Origin: Comamonadaceae bacterium
GTDB taxonomy: Bacteria; Pseudomonadota; Gammaproteobacteria; Burkholderiales; Burkholderiaceae_C
Direction of reading: 5' to 3'
Length of the DNA stretch: 8,028 bases
Assembly: GCA_947451445.1 (NCBI GenBank)
Contig: CANFZJ010000139.1
Span: forward strand, 1 to 8,028
In this document: piece by piece, positions 1 to 6,779 of the stretch
Numbering within the stretch: the stretch's first letter is position 1
Layout: each line of letters starts with the position of its first letter
Program-made: the position numbers and the translations under genes
Notes under the pieces: generated by a model
What the model was told of the DNA's origin: nothing
Database searches by the model: none
The model's input: the letters and a program-made list of their open reading frames with translations, nothing else

Positions 1-46
1 ACTTTAGCGAGACAAGCGACCTCAGACCCCATACATCCAATGCACT

Positions 47-52
47 AGGAGA
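47..52 (+). promoter_or_regulatory. Shine-Dalgarno site of prkA
   Basis: AGGAGA lies five bases before the ATG at 58. It is the strongest ribosome binding site in the window and fixes the prkA start. The 57 bases upstream are too few to locate the operon promoter; I see no sigma-54 type GG-N10-GC element in them. Confidence 0.8.
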
Positions 53-57
53 ATGCC

Positions 58-1980
58 ATGACCCTTTTCACCCGCTACCAAGGCCGCTTTGCTGCAGCAC
101 AGGAAGAGGAGATGTCGGTTCAAGACTACCTGGAGTTGTGCAAACGGGACAAAACGGCCTACGCCAGCGTGGCCGAGCGCATGCTGCTGGCGATTGGCGA
201 ACCCGAGCTGGTGGACACCCGCACCGACCCCCGTTTGTCACGCATCTTTGCCAACAAAGTGCTCAAGCTGTACCCCAGCTTTCGCGACCTGTACGGCATG
301 GAAGAGGTCATCGAGCACATCGTGGCCTACTTCCGCCACGCAGCGCAGGGGCTGGAGGAAAAGAAGCAAATCCTCTACCTGCTGGGCCCGGTGGGCGGTG
401 GCAAGTCATCCTTGGCTGAAAAGCTCAAGGCGCTGATTGAAAAAGTCCCGTTCTACGCCATCAAGGACTCCCCGGTACACGAGTCGCCGCTGGGCCTGTT
501 CAACCCAGCCGAAGACGCAGATCTGCTGGAAAAAGACTACAACATCCCCAGGCGCTACCTGAGCACCATCATGAGCCCCTGGGCGGTCAAGCGGCTGCAG
601 GAGTTTGGTGGCGACATCACCCAGTTCCGCGTGGTCAAGCTACGCCCGTCGGTGCTGTCGCAGATTGCAGTGTCCAAGACCGAGCCGGGCGACGAGAACA
701 ACCAGGACATCTCCGCCCTGGTCGGCAAGATCGACATCCGCAAACTGGAAACGTATTCGCAAAACGACCCGGATGCATATTCGTATTCTGGCGGCCTGTG
801 CCTGTCGAACCGGGGCATTTTGGAATTTGTGGAAATGTTCAAGGCCCCGATCAAGGTCTTGCACCCGCTGCTCACCGCCACGCAAGAGAGCAACTACAAG
901 GGCACAGAGGGCTTTGGTGCGATTCCGTTCGACGGCCTGGTGCTGGCCCACTCGAACGAGGCCGAATGGCAGGCGTTTAAAAACAACCGCAACAACGAGG
1001 CATTTTTAGACCGCATCTACATCGTCAAAGTGCCGTATTCGCTGCGCGTGTCCGACGAAATCCATATTTACGAAAAGCTGGTGAGCAACTCGTCCTTGTC
1101 CCAAGCGCCCTGCGCACCCGACACGCTGCGCATGCTGGCCCAGTTCTCGGTGCTGTCGCGGCTGAAAGAGCCCGAGAACTCCAGCAGCTTCTCCAAAATG
1201 CGGGTCTACGACGGCGAAAACCTCAAAGACACCGACCCCAAGGCCAAGAGCTACCAGGAGTACCGCGACTTTGCCGGGGTGGACGAGGGCATGACCGGGC
1301 TGTCCACCCGCTTCGCCTTCAAAATCTTGTCACGTGTGTTCAACTTTGACCACCGCGAAATTGCCGCCAACCCGGTGCACCTGATGTACGTGCTGGAGCA
1401 GCAGATCGAGCAAGAGCAGTACCCGCCCGAGGTGGAAGAAAAATACCTGCGTTCGATCAAAGAGTTTTTGTCGCCCCGCTACGCCGAGTTCATCGGCAAA
1501 GAAATCCAGACCTCGTACCTGGAGAGCTATTCCGAATACGGCCAAAACATTTTTGACCGCTACGTGGTCTACGCCGACTTCTGGATACAAGACCAGGAGT
1601 ACCGCGACCCCAATACCGGCGAAATGCTGGACCGCAGCGCACTCAACGACGAGCTGGAAAAGATCGAAAAACCCGCCGGCATCTCCAACCCCAAGGACTT
1701 CCGCAACGAAGTGGTCAACTTTGTGCTGCGTGCCCGCGCCCGCGCCGACGGCCACAACCCGCTGTGGACCTCGTATGAAAAGCTGCGCGCGGTGATCGAG
1801 AAAAAAATGTTCTCCAACACCGAAGAGCTGCTGCCGGTCATCTCGTTCAACGCCAAGTCCAGCGCCGACGAGCAAAAGAAGCACCAGGACTTCGTCAACC
1901 GCATGATCAGCAAGGGTTACACCGAGAAGCAGGTCCGGCTGCTGTGCGAGTGGTATTTAAGAGTGCGCAAGTCGTCTTGA
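58..1980 (+). CDS. prkA: PrkA/YeaG family AAA+ serine protein kinase
   Basis: This is a 640-residue cytoplasmic protein, close to the length of E. coli YeaG. Residues ~20-380 form the PrkA AAA+ ATPase domain. The Walker A motif GPVGGGKS is at 110-117 with Lys116 as the nucleotide-binding lysine. The family block around NRGILEFVEMFK (251-262) holds the acidic Walker B-like residues, and LDRIYIVKVPY (317-327) looks like the arginine-finger region. Residues ~390-640 match the C-terminal PrkA domain, described as kinase-like. The family is known for serine phosphorylation of a roughly 60-kDa protein in Bacillus and for survival of nitrogen starvation in E. coli; an ATP-dependent protease activity has also been reported, so the biochemical role is unsettled. 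It is the first gene of a prkA-yeaH-spoVR operon. The start is fixed by AGGAGA five bases upstream. No frameshift or missing motif is visible. Confidence 0.96.
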   Translation: MTLFTRYQGRFAAAQEEEMSVQDYLELCKRDKTAYASVAERMLLAIGEPELVDTRTDPRLSRIFANKVLKLYPSFRDLYGMEEVIEHIVAYFRHAAQGLEEKKQILYLLGPVGGGKSSLAEKLKALIEKVPFYAIKDSPVHESPLGLFNPAEDADLLEKDYNIPRRYLSTIMSPWAVKRLQEFGGDITQFRVVKLRPSVLSQIAVSKTEPGDENNQDISALVGKIDIRKLETYSQNDPDAYSYSGGLCLSNRGILEFVEMFKAPIKVLHPLLTATQESNYKGTEGFGAIPFDGLVLAHSNEAEWQAFKNNRNNEAFLDRIYIVKVPYSLRVSDEIHIYEKLVSNSSLSQAPCAPDTLRMLAQFSVLSRLKEPENSSSFSKMRVYDGENLKDTDPKAKSYQEYRDFAGVDEGMTGLSTRFAFKILSRVFNFDHREIAANPVHLMYVLEQQIEQEQYPPEVEEKYLRSIKEFLSPRYAEFIGKEIQTSYLESYSEYGQNIFDRYVVYADFWIQDQEYRDPNTGEMLDRSALNDELEKIEKPAGISNPKDFRNEVVNFVLRARARADGHNPLWTSYEKLRAVIEKKMFSNTEELLPVISFNAKSSADEQKKHQDFVNRMISKGYTEKQVRLLCEWYLRVRKSS

Positions 1981-1983
1981 CCT

Positions 1984-2029
1984 AACTTTCATGGCTTCGA
2001 CGGCAGAGCCGACCCGAAACATGAAAGTT
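1984..2029 (+). promoter_or_regulatory. Compound stem-loop between prkA and yeaH
   Basis: AACTTTCATG (1984-1993) is a perfect 10-base inverted match to CATGAAAGTT (2020-2029). Inside it TTCG (1996-1999) pairs with CGAA (2015-2018), and CGGC (2001-2004) pairs with GCCG (2008-2011) around a three-base loop. This gives about 18 pairs in one long arm with small bulges. It starts four bases after the prkA stop and ends 27 bases before yeaH. A weak T-rich stretch (TTCTTTC, 2028-2034) follows but no clean T-run, so an RNA processing or stability element, or a leaky attenuator, is more likely than a full terminator. The pairing is directly seen; the function is inferred. Confidence 0.7.
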
Positions 2030-2046
2030 CTTTCACGTTAACAACC

Positions 2047-2050
2047 GGAG
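2047..2050 (+). promoter_or_regulatory. Shine-Dalgarno site of yeaH
   Basis: GGAG lies five bases before the ATG at 2056 and just downstream of the compound hairpin, so the hairpin does not cover it. It supports independent translation initiation of yeaH. Confidence 0.65.
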
Positions 2051-2055
2051 TCTCT

Positions 2056-3327
2056 ATGACCGTGCGCATCGTAGACCGCCGTTTTGACAGCAAGCACAAA
2101 AGCTCGGTCAACCGCAGCCGCTTCATCCAGCGCTTCAAGGGGCAAATCCGCAAAGCCGTGTCTGACGCGGTGAACAAGCGCGGGCTGCGCGATCTGGACA
2201 ACGGCGAAAAAATCGGCATTCCCGGCAAAGACATTGGCGAGCCACAGTTTGAGCACGGCCAGGGCGGCGTGTGGGAAACCGTACGACCCGGCAACGACCG
2301 CTTTCTGCGCGGTGACCAGGTCGAGCGGCCCCAGGGTGGCGGCGGCAAGGGCAGCGGTAAAGGCCAGGCCAGCCAGGACGGCGAGGGGCTGGACGAATTC
2401 GTCTTCACCCTCACCCGCGACGAGTTCTTGGACATCTTTTTCGACGAACTCGCCCTGCCCAACCTGGTCAAACAGCAGCTGGCGCGCATAGACCAGTACC
2501 GCCGCGTGCGGGCCGGTTACGTGCAAACCGGCATGCCCACCAACATCAACATGGGCCGTACCATGCGCGGCGCGGCCGGGCGGCGCATTGCCGTGGGCGG
2601 GCCGTATGCGGCGCAGATTCGGGCACTGGAGGCCGAGCTAAAAACGCTGCTCGACGCGGGCCAAGCCGACGACCCGCGCGCCGAGCAAATCCGCCGCGAC
2701 ATCGCCAAGCTACGCGCCAAGATCGAAGCCGTGCCGTTCGTGGACACTTTTGACCTGCGCTACAACAACCGCGTGCGCATCCCCCAGCCCACCACGCAGG
2801 CGGTCATGTTCTGCCTGCTGGACGTGTCCGGCTCGATGGACGAGGGCCGTAAAAACATCGCCAAGCGCTTCTTCATGCTGCTGTATCTGTTTTTGACCCG
2901 CAACTACGAACGCATCGACGTGGTGTTCATCCGCCACCACACGGTGGCCAGCGAGGTCGATGAAGACGACTTCTTCACCTCCCGCGAGTCCGGCGGCACG
3001 GTGGTGTCCAGCGCGCTGAAGTTGATGCATGACATCATCACCGCCCGCTATCCTAGCAACGCCTGGAACATCTATGGCGCGCAGGCGTCGGACGGCGACA
3101 ACTGGCACGACGACTCGCCCAAATGCAAAGCCCTGCTGGAAGAGCACTTGCTGCCGCTGTGCCAGTTCTTTGCTTACATCGAAATCACCGATGGCCCGCC
3201 GCAGAACCTGTGGGAAGAATACGAACGCATCCAGAGTGGCCCACGTGGCAACTTTGCCATGCAGCGCATCGCCACCGTGGCCGACATCTACCCCGTGTTC
3301 CGCGAACTATTCAAGAAACGGGCATGA
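2056..3327 (+). CDS. yeaH: YeaH/YhbH family DUF444 protein with VWA (MIDAS) domain
   Basis: A 423-residue cytoplasmic protein, about the length of E. coli YeaH. The N-terminus (MTVRIVDRRFDSKHKSSVNR) is typical of DUF444 proteins. A basic, glycine-rich linker lies at 91-104. A charged, probably helical stretch is at ~184-225. The C-terminal half is a von Willebrand A fold: the MIDAS motif DVSGS is at 256-260, Thr315 lies in SGGT, and Asp346/Asp348 in ASDGD are the likely remaining metal ligands. YeaH is almost always encoded next to PrkA. By analogy with MoxR-VWA and RavA-ViaA pairs it may be the adaptor or substrate partner of the AAA+ protein; that is inference. It lies 75 bases after prkA and its stop overlaps the spoVR start (ATGA at 3324-3327). 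The large overlapping frames in this region are composition shadows. Confidence 0.95.
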   Translation: MTVRIVDRRFDSKHKSSVNRSRFIQRFKGQIRKAVSDAVNKRGLRDLDNGEKIGIPGKDIGEPQFEHGQGGVWETVRPGNDRFLRGDQVERPQGGGGKGSGKGQASQDGEGLDEFVFTLTRDEFLDIFFDELALPNLVKQQLARIDQYRRVRAGYVQTGMPTNINMGRTMRGAAGRRIAVGGPYAAQIRALEAELKTLLDAGQADDPRAEQIRRDIAKLRAKIEAVPFVDTFDLRYNNRVRIPQPTTQAVMFCLLDVSGSMDEGRKNIAKRFFMLLYLFLTRNYERIDVVFIRHHTVASEVDEDDFFTSRESGGTVVSSALKLMHDIITARYPSNAWNIYGAQASDGDNWHDDSPKCKALLEEHLLPLCQFFAYIEITDGPPQNLWEEYERIQSGPRGNFAMQRIATVADIYPVFRELFKKRA

Positions 3328-4868
3328 CCATGGGCAAACCCCTCCAAAAACTCTTGCCTATGGGCTCCGAATGGACCTTCGAGGCCATCGAAGCCTACGA
3401 CCAAGCCATTGGCGAGGTGGCCCGCCGCTACAAGCTAGACGGCTACCCGCACCTGCTGGAGATCATCAGCGCCGAGCAAATGATGGACGCCTACGCCTCC
3501 ATCGGCATGCCGGTCTACTACCACCACTGGTCATTCGGCAAACATTTTTTATCGACCGAAAACCGCTACAAACGCGGCCAGATGGGGCTGGCCTACGAGA
3601 TCGTCATCAACTCCGACCCCTGCATCGCCTACCTGATGGACGAAAACACCCTGCCCATGCAGGCGCTGGTCATTGCCCATGCGGCCTACGGCCACAACTC
3701 GTTCTTCAAAGGCAACCACCTTTTCAAGCAGTGGACCAGCGCCGATGCCATCGTGGACTACCTGGTGTTTGCCCGCCACTACATCGCCCAGTGCGAGGAA
3801 CGCCATGGCATCGAGGCCGTGGAACAGCTGCTGGACGCCTGCCACGCGCTGGGCAATCTGGGGGTGGACCGCTACAAGCGCTCGCCCCGCCTGTCGCTGG
3901 AAAAAGAAACCACCCGCCTCAAAGAACGCGCCGACTACCTGCAAGCCCAGGTCAACGACCTGTGGCGCACCCTGCCCCCGCGTGCCGAGGCCGAAGAAGC
4001 CCAGGAAGAAGCCCGCTTCCCCCTGGAGCCAGAAGAAAACCTGCTCTACTTCATCGAGAAAAACGCCCCCCTGCTGGAGCCCTGGCAGCGCGAGGTGGTG
4101 CGCATCGTGCGCAAAATCGGCCAGTACTTCTACCCCCAGCGCCAAACCCAGGTGATGAACGAAGGCTGGGCCACCTACTGGCACTACACCCTGCTCAACA
4201 CCCTGTACGACGAAGGCCGCCTGGGCGACGGCTTCATGCTCGAATTTTTGCAGTCGCACACCAACGTGGTCTACCAGCCGCCGTACAACAGCCCGTATTT
4301 CTCCGGCATCAACCCCTACGCGCTGGGTTTTGCCATGTGGCGCGACATCCGCCGCATTTGCGAAGAGCCCACTGACGAGGACCGCGCCTGGTTCCCCGAC
4401 ATCGCGGGCAGCCCCTGGCGCGACACCTTTGACTTTGCGATGCAAAACTTCAAGGACGAAAGCTTCATCGCCCAGTACCTCAGCCCGAAGCTGATGCGCG
4501 AATTCCGCTTCTTCTCGGTGCTGGACGACGACGCCCGCAAAACGCTGGACATCGCCACCATCCACGACGACAGCGGCTACCGCGCCCTGCGCCACCAGCT
4601 GTCCGAACAGTACGACCTGGGCCACCGCGAACCCAACATCCAGGTCTGGAACGTGGACCTGCGCGGCGACCGGTCGCTGACCCTGCGCCACTTCAGCCAC
4701 CAGCGCCGCCCGCTGGGCGAATCCAGCGCCACCGTACTCAAACACGTTGCCACCCTGTGGGGCTTTAACGTGCGCATGGAACGGCAAAACGCCGATGGCT
4801 CGGTCGAAGTGGTGGCTGAACACCAGGGAGAGCGGCGGCGGCGCGGGCAGGACAAAGCCACGCCATAA
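3324..4868 (+). CDS. spoVR: SpoVR/YcgB family protein
   Basis: A 514-residue protein close in length to E. coli YcgB. Blocks I recognise from the family are HHWSFGK (67-73), YEIVINSDPCIAYLM (91-105), HAAYGHNSFFK (119-129), QTQVMNEGWATYWHY (274-288) and NPYALGFAMW (330-339). Bacillus SpoVR takes part in spore cortex formation, but this organism is presumably a non-sporulating Gram-negative, where the family belongs to the stationary-phase/nitrogen-stress yeaGH-ycgB group; its biochemical activity is not established. The frame stays open to 3123, but I start at 3324: that ATG overlaps the yeaH stop, and family similarity begins soon after it. ATG 3330, two codons later, is an alternative. Upstream bases give only a weak ribosome site, so translation probably depends on coupling to yeaH. 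The C-terminal tail (500-514) is basic and low-complexity. Confidence 0.95.
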   Translation: MTMGKPLQKLLPMGSEWTFEAIEAYDQAIGEVARRYKLDGYPHLLEIISAEQMMDAYASIGMPVYYHHWSFGKHFLSTENRYKRGQMGLAYEIVINSDPCIAYLMDENTLPMQALVIAHAAYGHNSFFKGNHLFKQWTSADAIVDYLVFARHYIAQCEERHGIEAVEQLLDACHALGNLGVDRYKRSPRLSLEKETTRLKERADYLQAQVNDLWRTLPPRAEAEEAQEEARFPLEPEENLLYFIEKNAPLLEPWQREVVRIVRKIGQYFYPQRQTQVMNEGWATYWHYTLLNTLYDEGRLGDGFMLEFLQSHTNVVYQPPYNSPYFSGINPYALGFAMWRDIRRICEEPTDEDRAWFPDIAGSPWRDTFDFAMQNFKDESFIAQYLSPKLMREFRFFSVLDDDARKTLDIATIHDDSGYRALRHQLSEQYDLGHREPNIQVWNVDLRGDRSLTLRHFSHQRRPLGESSATVLKHVATLWGFNVRMERQNADGSVEVVAEHQGERRRRGQDKATP

Positions 4869-4886
4869 TCAACACACCGCCCAATC

Positions 4887-4935
4887 GCTATATTTTTAAT
4901 AGCTACTTGCGCACAATCCACCTGCGCCAGTGGCC
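4887..4935 (-). repeat. Dispersed double-hairpin intergenic repeat, copy C (inverted, divergent)
   Basis: Read on the - strand this matches copies A and B at about 30 of 45 positions, with both stems kept. On the + strand GCTAT (4887-4891) pairs with ATAGC (4899-4903), and GCGCA (4909-4913) pairs with TGCGC (4923-4927). It ends in the GGCC-type edge I recall for this repeat in Comamonadaceae genomes. It lies 18 bases after the spoVR stop and may act as the 3' end structure of that operon, although no T-run follows. Confidence 0.65.
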
Positions 4936-4946
4936 AAATTGGCTGG
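4927..4946. promoter_or_regulatory. Imperfect dyad between spoVR and the esterase gene
   Basis: CCAG (4927-4930) and CCAA (4934-4937) mirror TTGG (4939-4942) and CTGG (4943-4946), with three extra bases in the left arm. The central GCCAAATTGGC (4933-4943) is a perfect 11-base odd palindrome. It lies 34 bases before the esterase ATG and overlaps the edge of repeat copy C. It could be an operator or chance; no promoter with good -10 and -35 boxes is visible next to it. Confidence 0.25.
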
Positions 4947-4979
4947 AATTCTCGTTCCGGTTAATGAACACACTTCCCC

Positions 4980-5987
4980 ATGCCTACCCTTCTTCAAAAA
5001 CTCCTGCAGCAAGCCCGCCAGTGGGTCCAAACTTCCCGCGTGGCCGCACCGCAACACCGCACGGGGGCCACCCCGGCCTACCGCACACCGTCCCAGCCGG
5101 AGCCAGAGCAGCCCGGCTTCAGCGACGGCAGCGGCAGCTTCAGCCGCGCCAGCTTTACCTTTGACGACGAGAGCCACAGCTACAAAATCTACCTGCCCCG
5201 CATTGCCGTGGAAGCCCCGGACAGCCCGCTGCCCCTGGTGCTGATGCTGCACGGCTGCACCCAAAACCCCGACGACTTTGCCGCCGGCACCCGCATGAAC
5301 GCGCTGGCCGCCGAGCACGGTTTTGTGGTGCTCTACCCAGAGCAAACCCCGCAGTCCAACGCCCAGCGCTGCTGGAACTGGTTCAAACCCAAGGACCAAC
5401 AGCGCGACAGCGGCGAGCCCGCCTGGCTGGCCGCCCTGGTACGCCACACCGCCCAGCAGCACGCCATCGACCCACGCCAAATCTTTGTTGCCGGGCTGTC
5501 CGCAGGCGGTGCCATGGCCAGCATCCTGGGCCACACCCACCCTGACCTGTTTGCCGCCGTGGGTGTGCATTCCGGCCTGGCCTGCGGCGTGGCCAGCAAC
5601 ATCATCGGCGCACTGGCGGCCATGAAAACCGGCCGCAGCAAAGCCGGGGCCGCCAGCAACGTGCCCACCATCGTGTTCCACGGTGATGCCGACACCGTCG
5701 TCCATCCGCACAACGGCGAAATCCTGCTGCAATCCGTCATCGGCAAGCACAGCATCAGCGGCGTGCAAACCCAAGGCCAAACCGCCCAAGGCCAGCACTA
5801 CACCCGCAGCACCTACACCGCCGCCAACGGCAACAGTGCCGAAACCTGGACCCTGCACGGCGCAGGCCACGCCTGGGCCGGTGGCAGCAGCACCGGCAGC
5901 TACACCGACCCGCTGGGCCCCAACGCATCGGCCGAGATGTGGCGCTTCTTTCAAGCGCACCCGCGCGCCATAGAAAATAAAGCATAA
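4980..5987 (+). CDS. PHB depolymerase family esterase (alpha/beta hydrolase)
   Basis: A 335-residue alpha/beta hydrolase of the polyhydroxybutyrate depolymerase/LpqC-like esterase family, predicted to cleave short-chain polyester or similar ester bonds. The oxyanion segment LMLHGCTQNP is at 88-97, the lipase box AGLSAGG at 171-177 with nucleophile Ser174, the acid in HGDAD at 234-238 (probably Asp238), and the histidine in GAGHAW at 294-299 (His297). GGSSTGSYTDPLGPNAS (301-317) is typical of the family. The N-terminus is amphipathic (MPTLLQKLLQQARQWVQTSR) with no hydrophobic core or cleavage site, so export by a classic signal peptide is unlikely. Residues ~25-60 are a Pro/Gly/Ser-rich linker, and no separate substrate-binding domain is present. 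The ATG at 4980 is the first in frame and lacks a clear ribosome site. It stands alone between repeat copies; natural polymer versus small-ester substrate cannot be told from sequence. Confidence 0.9.
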   Translation: MPTLLQKLLQQARQWVQTSRVAAPQHRTGATPAYRTPSQPEPEQPGFSDGSGSFSRASFTFDDESHSYKIYLPRIAVEAPDSPLPLVLMLHGCTQNPDDFAAGTRMNALAAEHGFVVLYPEQTPQSNAQRCWNWFKPKDQQRDSGEPAWLAALVRHTAQQHAIDPRQIFVAGLSAGGAMASILGHTHPDLFAAVGVHSGLACGVASNIIGALAAMKTGRSKAGAASNVPTIVFHGDADTVVHPHNGEILLQSVIGKHSISGVQTQGQTAQGQHYTRSTYTAANGNSAETWTLHGAGHAWAGGSSTGSYTDPLGPNASAEMWRFFQAHPRAIENKA

Positions 5988-5995
5988 AACAAGCT

Positions 5996-6040
5996 TCCAG
6001 CGCATATAGAACCTGCGCTATCAGCTATAAAATACATAGC
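5996..6040 (+). repeat. Dispersed double-hairpin intergenic repeat, copy A
   Basis: This copy agrees with copy B (6780-6824) at 42 of 45 positions, in the same orientation. Two hairpins are encoded: AGCGCA (5999-6004) with TGCGCT (6014-6019), and GCTAT (6024-6028) with ATAGC (6036-6040). It begins eight bases after the esterase stop. Only in this copy, CGCTAT (6016-6021) can also pair with ATAGCG (6044-6049) just outside the repeat. That encloses the second hairpin and competes with the first. Confidence 0.85.
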
Positions 6041-6055
6041 AAAATAGCGTAACCC

Positions 6056-6075
6056 TGTGGTAAAACCGCATTTTT
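6056..6075 (+). terminator. Terminator-like hairpin before mntA
   Basis: TGTGGT (6056-6061) pairs with ACCGCA (6065-6070), with one G-U pair, around a three-base AAA loop, and TTTTT follows at 6071-6075. This is the shape of a short intrinsic terminator. It would end the esterase transcript or attenuate read-through into the toxin-antitoxin pair, whose start is 12 bases further on. The stem is short, so efficiency is uncertain. Confidence 0.4.
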
Positions 6076-6087
6076 GACAAAAGACCC

Positions 6088-6378
6088 ATGCGCCCATCAG
6101 ACGCCCTTCGCACCCACAGCGCCGCCATTCGCAGTGTGGTGGCCACCCACCGTGTCTGCAATGCACGGGTGTTTGGCTCCGTTTTGCGCGGACTGGACAC
6201 CGAGCAGAGCGACCTGGACATTCTGGTCGACCCTACACCGCAAACCACGTTGATGGACGTGGCGGCCCTCCAGGTCGCATTGGAGCAGTTGCTCGGCGTA
6301 TCCGTCGATGTGCTGACCCCCAAAGCCCTGCCGCTGAAGTTCCGCCACGCCGTGCTGGCCGAGGCACTGCCCGTATGA
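6088..6378 (+). CDS. mntA: MntA-type minimal nucleotidyltransferase (antitoxin of HEPN-MNT pair)
   Basis: A 96-residue minimal nucleotidyltransferase. The signature GS-x10-DxD is complete: Gly30-Ser31, ten residues, then Asp42-Leu-Asp44. A third acidic residue, Asp74 in VSVDVLTP, fits the third metal ligand. In characterised HepT-MntA systems this enzyme transfers AMP units from ATP to a tyrosine of HepT and so neutralises the toxin; the same role is inferred here. It precedes hepT and overlaps it by ATGA, so the antitoxin is translated first. No good Shine-Dalgarno site precedes the ATG at 6088, but this start gives normal family length. The leader carries repeat copy A and a terminator-like hairpin. 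The gene looks intact and its base composition is not obviously foreign by eye. Confidence 0.92.
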   Translation: MRPSDALRTHSAAIRSVVATHRVCNARVFGSVLRGLDTEQSDLDILVDPTPQTTLMDVAALQVALEQLLGVSVDVLTPKALPLKFRHAVLAEALPV

Positions 6379-6746
6379 GCAAGGCCCTGCGCGTACCCGA
6401 CTACCTAGAGCACATCCTGCAAGCCATGGAGCGCATAGCACGGTATGCGGCGGGCATGGACGAGGCGGCTTTTTTAGCCAGCGAACTGGTGCAAGACGCG
6501 GTAATGCGCAACATTGAAATCATCGGCGAGGCGGCCAACAACGTCCTGCGGGTAGACGCACCCTTTGCCGCCACGCACGCCGACATCCCTTGGCAGGTGA
6601 TGTACACGATGCGCAACCGTGTGGCCCACGGCTACGACACGGTAGATCTGGAAATTGTCTGGAAGACCATTCAGGCAGACCTGCCAGCCCTGCAGGCACG
6701 CGTTCAAGCCGTTTTGGCAAACATGCCGCACACACCAAGCGCCTGA
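6375..6746 (+). CDS. hepT: HepT-type HEPN RNase toxin (DUF86)
   Basis: A 123-residue, mostly helical DUF86/HEPN protein. The catalytic RNase motif R-x4-H-x-Y is intact as RNRVAHGY at 80-87 (Arg80, His85, Tyr87). The conserved upstream block RNIEIIGEAANNV is at 45-57, and IPWQVMYTMRN leads into the catalytic motif. In studied systems HepT dimers cleave RNA (mRNA or tRNA 3' ends, depending on the system), and AMPylation of the motif tyrosine by MntA blocks this. Tyr87 is the expected target here by inference. The ATG at 6375 overlaps the mntA stop, so the pair is translationally coupled. The last ~10 residues are a short disordered tail. An anti-phage role is reported for some HEPN-MNT pairs but cannot be judged from this sequence. 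Confidence 0.93.
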   Translation: MSKALRVPDYLEHILQAMERIARYAAGMDEAAFLASELVQDAVMRNIEIIGEAANNVLRVDAPFAATHADIPWQVMYTMRNRVAHGYDTVDLEIVWKTIQADLPALQARVQAVLANMPHTPSA

Positions 6747-6750
6747 TAGG

Positions 6751-6768
6751 TCCGCGGATACTTGCAAG
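6751..6768. promoter_or_regulatory. Two adjacent 8-bp perfect palindromes after hepT
   Basis: TCCGCGGA (6751-6758) and CTTGCAAG (6761-6768) are each perfect palindromes separated by two bases. They start four bases after the hepT stop and lie just ahead of repeat copy B. They are too short to be terminators and lack a T-run. A protein-binding site or chance are both possible. Confidence 0.25.
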
Positions 6769-6779
6769 AAAAATACGCC

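Noticed and set aside
3123..3323. Upstream extension of spoVR
   Set aside because: The extra 67 residues overlap conserved yeaH sequence and do not resemble the SpoVR family; the ATGA overlap at 3324 explains the start.
3029..4375. Long + strand open frame (448 codons) across the yeaH-spoVR junction
   Set aside because: It lies fully inside two recognised genes in another frame, is Arg/Pro/Ala-rich in the way GC-rich shadows are, and has no recognisable domain.
3549..4823. Long - strand open frame (424 codons) opposite spoVR
   Set aside because: Val/Gly/Ala-rich translation opposite a conserved gene; this is the usual antisense shadow of high third-position GC.
4939..4966. Possible promoter (TTGGCT, 16 bases, TTAATG) for the esterase
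   Set aside because: The -10 matches only two of six consensus bases, so it is not supportable.
4896..6005. - strand open frame (369 codons) opposite the esterase
   Set aside because: Low-complexity Gly/Ala/Val translation; the + strand gene has full catalytic motifs.
6074..6079. Perfect TTGACA as a -35 box before mntA
   Set aside because: The position 17 bases downstream is inside mntA and does not resemble TATAAT; the TT belongs to the T-run of the terminator-like hairpin.
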